20,000 nucleotides of DNA from Prorocentrum cordatum (Eukaryota > Sar > Dinophyceae > Prorocentrales > Prorocentraceae), in the NCBI GenBank assembly GCA_963575745.1, contig CAUYUJ010018618.1, positions 1 to 20,000 of the forward strand. The letters are read 5' to 3'. The position numbers and the translations under genes were made by a program. Under the pieces are notes generated by a model. That model searched no databases, was not told where the DNA came from, and saw only the letters and a program-made list of their open reading frames with translations. Positions 15,185-20,000 of the stretch are shown here, piece by piece. Numbering within the stretch: the first letter of the stretch is position 1; each line of letters begins with the position of its first letter.

Positions 15185-16790
15185 GAGGGTTTGCAGTAGT
15201 GTGCGTGGTCCGTACTCGCCTGGAGCAAGCGAACCAGGGGGTGCAAATGGGACCTCTGGTGCGCCTGCAATGAAAGCTTTGAACGAACGCTTGAGACTCC
15301 ATTTCTATAAGTTCATCATTATTTCGGGGATAGATAGGCCTGTTTCCAGGCGGGAGTTCGGGAGGAGGTTGGAGGTTGCGGTCAACCTCTGAAGGCGAGG
15401 CCTCTACAGTGACGTCCTCGTCACTGCTCTCGTAGGCCATGATGTTGCCTGGGTTCCCGAACATCGAGTCGAAGAAAGATAAAGGCCGGTTTCCCAGCGT
15501 ACCGTGTTCCACGGGAGTGAGCTCGTTATTGCCAACAACGAGCCTGCGGACGTACTCGAGATAGTATGCGTACAATCCATGACCATACGCCTCGAGCTCG
15601 TCGACGTTGTCCATGCAAGTGGCCCAAGTGTAAAATATATGTTCCATGGCCTCAAAATCCTGGAGGCTCAGATATTCGATGAATGGTTCACTTGAGCCAA
15701 AATGGACTTCGGTCGATCTGCCCTTTCCATTTCCCTTCGCTGGACAATCTCTCACAAGATGGTCGGTACTGTCGCACTCATGGCACTTAAGAACCTGGCC
15801 GTCTCGACCTCGCGGGTTGCCCCGCCTACCCCTGCCTTTTCCTGAGGTCTCTCCACGGCCTTTGCCGCGGCCCTTTCCCCCGAAGAATATCTCATCAGAT
15901 TGTTCATCTGAGAGCCTCTGGAGGAATGCCGTGATGCCTCGTCCGTTCAACCTCCGACGACCTCGTTTACCCTTACCTTTTCCCTTGAAGCTCCTCCGTA
16001 TCCCCCTCCTAACACGACGCACTGGTTTTCGTGTGAACCTCCCCCACCTCCGTTTAGCCTGTTGTAATAACCAAAACAAGTGTTCAGCACGCTGATTGTC
16101 ATTATCCATATTCATGATATTTGACCAATCAAACGCTTCAACACCGTCTGATGATATAGTATCTGTGTCGGTGCCGGAGTCGAAATCATCGTCTCCCAAG
16201 TAGGTGGATACACCGTCGGTTAGGGGGTTTGATTCACCCCATAGAGAACGGTGTGGTTGAGGTTCTCTAGAAGGAGGGCTGGTTGCCCAGCTTGGTTGTG
16301 ATCGATCTCCTGCCAGTAGAGCAATGGATTCTCCAGGATCATCGGCCCATGTGCTTGAGGGCCCGTTTCCAGGCTGGGCTTCAGTGGTTAAAGTAGTGTA
16401 GAAATTCCCACTACCAGATCCCCTTCCTCTTCCAAACACAGATCCTATATTACCAGGAGACCGTTCTGATAGGTGGCCTATCGAACGCATCCTCTCCAGC
16501 AACTCATCGTATTGTTGTTGTGTTCGGGGCATTTGATGATTGAGTGGCTGTAAGAGTTGCATAGCGCGCTGGTTGCCGACGCCTAAGGCGCGGAACAAGA
16601 TCGTGGTTAGTAGTTGGAAGTTGGGAAGGTCAAATCCCACCGACTGTGCCTCAAGTCGGGCCATTTCGAATCGGGTTAGAGTGACATCGATTCGTTCTCC
16701 GTGAGGCACATGGAAGTCGATAAGCTGTGTGCCGGAAGCGAACTGGCGCTCATCTTCCAAGCGCTCGAACTTCATGCTTAGGAGGAACAT
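15099..16790 (-). CDS. Copia-type gag, C-terminal part with CCHC zinc knuckle
   Basis: The frame is open from 16802, and the first ATG is at 16790. It starts inside the capsid-like region (RQFASGTQLIDFHVPHGERI, then a run of helices ending MPRTQQQYDELLERM), as in copia gag. A Gly/Arg-rich, basic region (GKGKGKRGRRRL, GGKGRGKGRG) precedes the zinc knuckle CHECDSTDHLVRDC (C-x2-C-x4-H-x4-C; Cys and His codons at 15783, 15774, 15759 and 15744). The knuckle binds genomic RNA during packaging. After the knuckle comes the spliced-leader-like stretch, then an acidic tail. Below about 15280 the residues are out of frame with the next segment. Its N-terminal half is in another frame (16799-17281). Confidence 0.8.
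   Translation of the reverse strand: MFLLSMKFERLEDERQFASGTQLIDFHVPHGERIDVTLTRFEMARLEAQSVGFDLPNFQLLTTILFRALGVGNQRAMQLLQPLNHQMPRTQQQYDELLERMRSIGHLSERSPGNIGSVFGRGRGSGSGNFYTTLTTEAQPGNGPSSTWADDPGESIALLAGDRSQPSWATSPPSREPQPHRSLWGESNPLTDGVSTYLGDDDFDSGTDTDTISSDGVEAFDWSNIMNMDNDNQRAEHLFWLLQQAKRRWGRFTRKPVRRVRRGIRRSFKGKGKGKRGRRRLNGRGITAFLQRLSDEQSDEIFFGGKGRGKGRGETSGKGRGRRGNPRGRDGQVLKCHECDSTDHLVRDCPAKGNGKGRSTEVHFGSSEPFIEYLSLQDFEAMEHIFYTWATCMDNVDELEAYGHGLYAYYLEYVRRLVVGNNELTPVEHGTLGNRPLSFFDSMFGNPGNIMAYESSDEDVTVEASPSEVDRNLQPPPELPPGNRPIYPRNNDELIEMESQAFVQSFHCRRTRGPICTPWFACSRRVRTTHTTANPHEDARGIDHRISRESRKHRSWHHDDAGH
15338..15351 (-). repeat. GNRA hairpin copy, stem GCCTG/CAGGC
   Basis: Loop TTTC, perfect stem unique to this copy, encodes PGNRP in the gag tail. 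Confidence 0.85.
15485..15498 (-). repeat. GNRA hairpin copy, stem GCCGG/CCAGC, one G-U on coding strand
   Basis: Loop TTTC, one transition from perfect, encodes LGNRP. Confidence 0.7.
15521..15543 (-). repeat. Expanded hairpin, 7-bp stem GCTCGTT/AACGAGC
   Basis: A perfect 7-bp stem with a 9-base loop. The outer GCTCG/CGAGC arms equal those of the LGNEP hairpins, and it encodes GNNEL. It may be a copy with an insertion beside the loop. Confidence 0.5.
15691..15712 (-). other. Spliced-leader-like sequence inside gag
   Basis: The minus strand contains CCATTTTGGCTCAAG (15705-15691), an exact match to the 3' 15 bases of the 22-base dinoflagellate spliced leader, preceded by CCGAAGT where the leader has CCGTAG. 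The alignment therefore has one substitution and one inserted base. It lies in sense orientation within the gag frame (HFGSSE), just after the zinc knuckle. A relic captured by reverse transcription of a trans-spliced mRNA, a genuine leader-like signal, and chance coding similarity are all possible. Confidence 0.55.
15812..15825 (-). repeat. GNRA hairpin copy, stem GCGGG/CCCGC
   Basis: Loop TTGC, perfect, encodes RGNPR beside the zinc knuckle. Confidence 0.85.
16278..16291 (-). repeat. GNRA hairpin copy, stem GCTGG/CCAGC, third codon phase
   Basis: Loop TTGC, perfect, encodes SWATS, so the usual GN motif is absent although the nucleotide hairpin is intact. Confidence 0.85.
16361..16374 (-). 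repeat. GNRA hairpin copy, stem GCCCG/CAGGC, one G-U on coding strand
   Basis: Loop TTTC, one transition from perfect, encodes PGNGP. Confidence 0.7.
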
Positions 16791-16798
16791 GATGTCGG

Positions 16799-17281
16799 TC
16801 ACTGGGTGTGTGTGTGGACCCCATCGATGTCAGCACCATAGTTTATAATGTCAGGTGGTACCCTCATGGCGAGTGTCATCGCTAGGCCACCTAGGCCACG
16901 TTGTATGGCGGCCGCGTGGGCCTGTGGCGTCATACGTCCGCTAGTGACGTTGAGCCATGCGTTGACCTCATAAACGTACTCACGGAAAGGTACGTTGCCT
17001 TGAGGGTCCCAGTATGGGCCATGTGTTTGCCCATCGGTGCTGTTTTCTCCGCGGCGCATGTGTCCGATTGCTGCCCCCAGCGCGAACCATATGATAACGA
17101 AGATAACCAGCCCAAGGCTGTGTAGATAGGGGTGGTTATTAGGCGCGTTGCCGCGCTGGGGTAGCGCCTTGTTGAGTCTTCGAGGCGCCCTATCTGGCGG
17201 ATCTCTCCGCCCATGCTTCAAGTACTGCGCTTTTGGCTCGTTGCCGAGCGGTTGGTAGTAGCGCAATGATGAAGCATACAT
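16799..17281 (-). CDS. Copia-type gag, N-terminal part with membrane-like segment
   Basis: The frame is open from about 17410, and the first ATG is at 17281. A basic N-terminus is followed by a hydrophobic stretch LGLVIFVIIWFALGAAIG, long enough to span a membrane. Then come PYWDPQGNVPFREYVYEV and a helix (AHAAAIQRGLGGLAMTLAMRV) resembling the start of the copia gag capsid region. It ends within a CA/TG dinucleotide run (DGVHTHTQ then TGA at 16799) and overlaps the next gag frame by four bases. A one- or two-base slip in the dinucleotide run would explain the split. A programmed frameshift is possible but has no other support. Confidence 0.6.
   Translation of the reverse strand: MYASSLRYYQPLGNEPKAQYLKHGRRDPPDRAPRRLNKALPQRGNAPNNHPYLHSLGLVIFVIIWFALGAAIGHMRRGENSTDGQTHGPYWDPQGNVPFREYVYEVNAWLNVTSGRMTPQAHAAAIQRGLGGLAMTLAMRVPPDIINYGADIDGVHTHTQ
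17143..17156 (-). repeat. GNRA hairpin copy, stem GCGCG/CGCGC
   Basis: Loop TTGC, perfect stem unique to this copy, encodes RGNAP just before the membrane-like segment of gag. Confidence 0.85.
17236..17249 (-). repeat. GNRA hairpin copy, stem GCTCG/CGAGC
   Basis: Loop TTGC, perfect, encodes LGNEP. It is the most 5' copy in the element. Confidence 0.85.
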
Positions 17282-17730
17282 GGTACCAATGTTGTTGTCT
17301 AGACGTCGTACCTCTCGTGTTGCTTCTTGCTCTTGGATAGTTCCTCGTAAACGTACTGGGAGTGGTAGCGCGGGGTGGTAGGTGGTCACGAGGATCGTGC
17401 CGAAGAGTATGTGAGGATGAGAAGATCAAGAGCTGACCACACGAGGGTGCGGCCAGCTCCGCTACCAAGTCGAAGGTGAGCCTGGTAACTCAAATAGCAT
17501 CCGATTCCATGGGAAGCGGATGGCAAATAGCGTCCGGTATCGTACTGAGGTGGTTCAGTAAGAGGAATGGACGGATCAGATAGGATATTATCGATGTAAT
17601 GATCTTTCCAGCACATAGCGAACACAAGCAGTGTCCGGGCAAATAGGGCGCGCGTGCCTTGAGCCAAAGGCAACGGCGCGCGAGCTATACTCCCGATACT
17701 ATAACATCTCCCAAAGAGCTACCCTTAAAG
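17282..17730. other. Stretch upstream of gag without a supported gene
   Basis: Minus-strand frames here are short and have no recognisable motif. The gag frame is open down from about 17410 but lacks an ATG before 17281. This should be the 5' leader or LTR of the copia-like element. I could not find an LTR boundary, a primer-binding site or a promoter motif. Confidence 0.4.
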
Positions 17731-17917
17731 TTCCTCCTCCTCCCCCCCCCTCCTCCTCCTCCTCCTCCTCCTCCGCCTCCTCCTCCTCCTTCTCCTCCTC
17801 CTCCTCCTCCTCCTTCTCCTCCTCCTCCTCCTCCGCCTCCGCCTCCGCCTCCGCCTCCGCCTCCGCCTCCTCCTTTTCCTCCTCCTCCTCTTCCTCCTCC
17901 TCCTCCTCCTCCTCCTC
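17731..17917 (+). repeat. CCT trinucleotide microsatellite with CCTCCG section
   Basis: About 187 bases of almost pure CCT, with a C-run near 17741, several TTCTCC interruptions and a hexanucleotide CCTCCG section around 17832-17868. It separates the copia-like element from the LINE fragment. Confidence 0.97.
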
Positions 17918-17926
17918 GGCCACGAG

Positions 17927-18842
17927 GTGCTGGGCGTCTTTGGTTGCAATATGATGATCATGCGACGGAAGCTTGGGCAGGTTGCGAGCTCTTCGCGCCG
18001 CGGCCGCTGCCTCGCGACCGTGCTCGACCTGAGATGCCCCGACATGGGCCCTGGCTACAGGCTGCCAGTCAACACGGTCAGGCTCTGGCTTTCGGCATGG
18101 CAGTCGGAGCCAAGGCTGCGTGCAAGCATTGCCCGAGCTTGGCCAGTTGCAGTTGCCAAGCTTACCGCGCTGCCAGCGCAGATGCGCTCCCGTCACGTCA
18201 GGGGGGCACCATCAGCGCTGGTGACCTACTTGTTACAATATCGGTGGGACCCTGTTTCACCATCTGAATGGGGAACCAAGCCAGGTGGGGAGATCGGCCG
18301 CGAGGCCTTCATCTTCGACCAGCTTGGCCCTGCCGACGACGTTTCACAGTTAGTTGATGAGTTCGAGAAGACCATCCGAGCTCGACTGTGGGCTGGCGCC
18401 GCCAGCCATTTCTGCGGCGAGGGCCTCCAGGAGGGGGCAGACAACATGTCCTTCCGCCACTTCTTGCGCGTGCTCGAAGGGGCGAAAAAAGGGCCACCAG
18501 CTCGCAGAGACAATGGTATGCGTTGCTGCTGGAGGCACTTGGCTACGGCAGCGCATCATGAACGAAGTTGGAGGCATCGACTCAGCGACCTGCGCGAGGT
18601 GCGGGGAGGTCGCAGAGACCCCCCTGCACCGTTAGCGACGCTGCAGTTGCAATGTCGGGTCTCGTGCATATGAGCAGCCAGACAACCTGACACCGGAGGC
18701 GGTGACCCAACATGAGTCGCACGCTTGCTTCTGGCTCCGAGGCATCATCCCAGGGAGTTGGACCAAAGTGCCCCCACCCCCCTCGGAGCCCTCATGGGCC
18801 CTCAGTGGTTTCAATGAGTTAGGCCCCCACACCTCGGTGTAG
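17927..18842 (+). pseudogene. LINE pol, post-RT region with Cys motif, broken
   Basis: The first frame (17927 on) gives NTVRLWLSAW, HVRGAPSALVTYLL, WDPVSPSEW and LVDEFEKTIRARLWAGAASH, a pattern I associate with dinoflagellate LINE pol C-terminal regions. At the A-run 18485-18490 the sensible frame changes to one giving QRIMNEVGGIDSATCARCGE and TPLHR, a zinc-binding-like CxxC...H. It meets a TAG at 18633-18635 and continues in the same frame as AYEQPDNLTPEAV and HACFWLRGIIPGSW up to a TAG at 18840-18842. The homopolymer slip and the nonsense codon are decay marks. The N-terminal boundary is vague. Confidence 0.7.
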
Positions 18843-18868
18843 GTTCCCAAGAGAGCCCCAATTTTCTC

Positions 18869-19598
18869 TTCGGGGATGCTAGCGGGGGCGAGGACTCCAG
18901 AGATCCCCGCCTCCGTAGGGTGGGTGTTGGCATCGTCTCGGTTTCTAGTTTTGAACCCTTCAGAGTTGGTGTTTCGATCAGTGGTCCCCCCCATGGCCCC
19001 GTACAATCGGGGGCCAGGGGGGAATAAATGGTACTAATTATTGCAGTGCGTTTTAGTAAGGGCTTCATTAGTTTTGTCACCGACAACGAGTCGGTGAATG
19101 CAGGTTGGTACGGCCGGCGCTTCCTTGACAGAAAAAGAGAAGAACCAGGACCTATGGCACGAGCTTGGCCAGCTGGCCGACGTTCGAGATTTTTCTGAGA
19201 TTGTTGTGCTTCAAGTCCCGTCTCATTCGCCTGCTGCCCAGGCCGTCTCGGGTCCCCATCCTCTCTGGGTGATTATCGGGAACACGGCTGCCGACGAAGT
19301 GGCGGGTTTCGCTGCAAAAGAGAACCGCGTTCCTGCTGTAGTTAGGACTCGTGTCGCCCAGGTTGAACACAAAGCGGTTCTGGTCAGAAAGAGGCTCCTC
19401 AGATCCACTGTAGATGCCATGGTAGCTGAAAAGAAATTCCCAGTAGTCAAAAGAAGCCCGCCTGCCCCCCATCTCCCGCGGCCCTGGCTGTTTTTGCGCC
19501 TCGGCACCAGCTCTCCGATGACGGGAGAAGTTGCGTCAGATGTCATGGCAGTGCTGCAAAGTATGCTCTTACGAAGTGGAGGGCCGCACCATGCATAG
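18869..19598 (+). pseudogene. LINE RNase H domain, broken
   Basis: The frame from 18869 gives FGDASGGEDSRDPRLRRVGVGI (first Asp at 18875-18877), then RGE (Glu at 19022-19024) directly followed by TAA at 19025-19027. The same frame goes on to SFVTDNESVNAGW (Asp at 19082-19084). A frame change near 19125 leads to the 19098-19598 frame with QVPSHS and IIGNTAADEVAGFAAK (Asp at 19293-19295). All four acidic positions of RNase H are thus present across two frames and one nonsense codon. It would remove RNA from the RNA-DNA hybrid during LINE replication. The region after 19400 is unassigned. Confidence 0.75.
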
Positions 19599-19759
19599 AT
19601 TTGATTTCCCAGCTTAATTCGGAGTTCCTACGGTTGCCGAGGGGTCAAACTATACACATAGGGGGTGGTCTCACGCATACATACTAGTCATAGCATGCTC
19701 TTCCATGAGAGTCTCAAACTTTGGTTCTGCAAGGAGTGTGGATACTATGGGAGTGCCCA

Positions 19760-19775
19760 GCTCAGAGGACTGAGC
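19760..19775 (+). other. Hairpin GCTCAG-AGGA-CTGAGC in LINE 3' UTR
   Basis: A perfect 6-bp stem with a 4-nt AGGA loop. It could be part of the 3' structure that LINE reverse transcriptase recognises. That role is inferred. Confidence 0.45.
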
Positions 19776-19909
19776 AGTGTTTGTTTGGCCTCCCCAACAC
19801 TTAAGCGCATCGAATATATGAACAAGATATACGACGGCAAGATGCCGAAGTAGACACAGCCCCATCTATGCTGAGTAATATCTCGGCGGCGGATTTGGGT
19901 TACATTTTC

Positions 19910-19922
19910 ATCGCTTCGCGAT
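19910..19922 (+). other. Hairpin ATCGC-TTC-GCGAT before the 3' tail
   Basis: A perfect 5-bp stem with a 3-base loop, ending two bases before the ATTCC-type repeat that forms the LINE tail. Confidence 0.4.
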
Positions 19923-19924
19923 AG

Positions 19925-19977
19925 GTCCATTCCATTCCAGCCCATTCCATCCCATTCCATTCCATTACATTACATTC
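19925..19977 (+). repeat. Degenerate CCATT pentanucleotide repeat
   Basis: About ten imperfect units of CCATT, with CATTA variants near 19964-19974. Its position suggests a LINE 3' tail. Confidence 0.9.
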
Positions 19978-20000
19978 CTCCTCCTCCCCCTCCTCCTCCT
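19976..20000 (+). repeat. CCT microsatellite at right edge, continues outside
   Basis: CTCCTCCTCCCCCTCC runs to the window edge. It has the same unit and strand as the repeat at 17731-17917 on the other side of the LINE fragment. Confidence 0.9.

Larger units (their letters stand above)
7852..17249 (-). repeat. Family of 30 GNRA-loop 14-nt hairpins dispersed through the copia-like element
   Basis: Each copy is GC-NNN-loop-N'N'N'-GC: a 5-bp stem whose outer pairs are G-C and C-G, three variable inner pairs and a 4-nt loop. On the plus strand the loop is TTTC (18), TTGC (7), TTAC (2), TCTC (2) or CTGC (1). On the coding strand this is GAAA, GCAA, GTAA, GAGA or GCAG, so all but one are GNRA. 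Twenty-three stems pair perfectly with ten different inner triplets, and seven are one transition away. In the commonest codon phase they encode x-G-N-x-P (QGNLP, RGNPP, RGNSP, LGNEP). All have the same orientation. None was seen in 1-7540 or 17730-20000. Confidence 0.9.
7541..17400 (-). mobile_element. Copia-like retroelement, 3'-truncated and frame-broken
   Basis: Successive minus-strand frames read gag with a CCHC knuckle, a disordered region, a Tpt1 domain, a RING-H2 finger, a retropepsin and a conserved unassigned domain. This is the 5' two thirds of a dinoflagellate copia-type polyprotein with two added enzyme-type domains. Integrase, reverse transcriptase and RNase H should follow but are replaced at about 7541 by block 1, which indicates truncation by insertion or rearrangement. 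Frame changes lie near 16800, 15280, 14030, 13680, 13150, 12950 and 11655, with in-frame stops at 12049 and 8810. No LTR was identified. The 5' limit is uncertain and could reach 17700. Confidence 0.75.
19599..19925 (+). other. LINE 3' untranslated region
   Basis: The stretch is AT-richer than the coding remnants, with short frames only and no recognisable domain. Two simple hairpins lie within it (19760-19775 and 19910-19922), the second just before the pentanucleotide tail. Confidence 0.5.
17918..19975 (+). mobile_element. Decayed non-LTR (LINE) retroelement, 5'-truncated
   Basis: Plus-strand fragments carry the post-reverse-transcriptase region, a Cys motif and an RNase H with GDASGG, TDN and GNTAAD, followed by a 3' UTR with two hairpins and a pentanucleotide tail. 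The reverse transcriptase and endonuclease are missing at the 5' side, where the CCT microsatellite begins. This fits 5' truncation, which is common for LINEs. Several frameshifts and two in-frame stops show it is dead. Confidence 0.75.

Noticed and set aside
15441-15465. GATGTT...AACATC inverted repeat encoding GNPGN
   Set aside because: The inner part does not match the 14-nt architecture. It may be chance or a heavily altered copy.
16564-16584. GVGNQ stretch with GCAA
   Set aside because: The stem has several mismatches.
16994-17010. QGNVP-encoding stretch resembling a hairpin copy
   Set aside because: The arms do not pair (only two of five positions), so only the peptide resembles the family.
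17232-17240. TTTTGGCTC, a partial spliced-leader match
   Set aside because: Only nine bases match, and they overlap a hairpin copy. Too short to support a relic.
7852-17249. CRISPR array or REP-type bacterial repeats
   Set aside because: The units are 14 nt, irregularly spaced, inside eukaryotic retroelement ORFs, with no leader or cas genes.
19303-19316. GCGGG-TTTC-GCTGC in the LINE RNase H
   Set aside because: One mismatch plus one wobble, in a conserved RNase H segment, so chance.
19925-19977. Human satellite-like ATTCC repeat as contamination
   Set aside because: The run is short and degenerate, joined to LINE 3' UTR and CCT repeat, which fits a local microsatellite tail.

Overview
The window looks like nuclear DNA of a dinoflagellate. 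It is packed with retroelement debris and has no recognisable ordinary host gene. The evidence is the style of the retroelement proteins (a copia-type gag with a CCHC knuckle, a tyrosine recombinase with an HSAK...LGHH...Y signature, a CCCH-ended gag, LINE fragments with a GDASGG RNase H), long CCT microsatellites, sharp composition shifts between blocks, and a 15-base match to the 3' part of the dinoflagellate spliced leader. All calls were made by eye, and similarity claims come from remembered family motifs.

Block 1 (1 to about 7540, minus strand, very GC-rich) is a tyrosine-recombinase retroelement. In transcription order it has a recombinase ORF (7434-5128), a 945-base untranslated stretch with a 16-G run, a gag-like ORF ending in a CCCH zinc finger (4182-2962), and then, in the same frame after one TGA, 987 open codons carrying reverse transcriptase (RPIDD, AYRQWPV, LPFG, YVDD) and RNase H (D-E-D-D) that run off the left edge. 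The gag stop reads UGA-CUAG, the best known stop-readthrough context, and a GC-rich 57-bp tandem repeat lies just downstream. This suggests Gag-Pol made by readthrough.

Block 2 (about 7541 to 17400-17700, minus strand, much lower GC) is a copia-like element cut off at its 3' end by the junction with block 1. In coding order: gag (two frames, CCHC knuckle), a Pro-rich and charged region, a complete Tpt1/KptA RNA 2'-phosphotransferase domain, a RING-H2 finger and retropepsin in one 949-codon ORF, and a conserved but unassigned domain. Integrase and reverse transcriptase are absent. About seven frame changes and two in-frame stops break the polyprotein.

The strongest unexplained signal is spread through block 2: 30 copies of a 14-nt hairpin, GC-NNN-loop-N'N'N'-GC. 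The loop reads GNRA on the coding strand in all but one copy. There are ten different perfectly paired stems, all copies have the same orientation, all three codon phases occur, and I saw none in the other blocks. Stem sequence varies while pairing and loop are kept, which points to structure-level constraint or to a tiny spreading RNA hairpin element.

Block 3 (about 17730-20000, plus strand) is a decayed LINE 3' end (post-RT region, Cys motif, RNase H, 3' UTR with two hairpins) lying between two CCT microsatellites.
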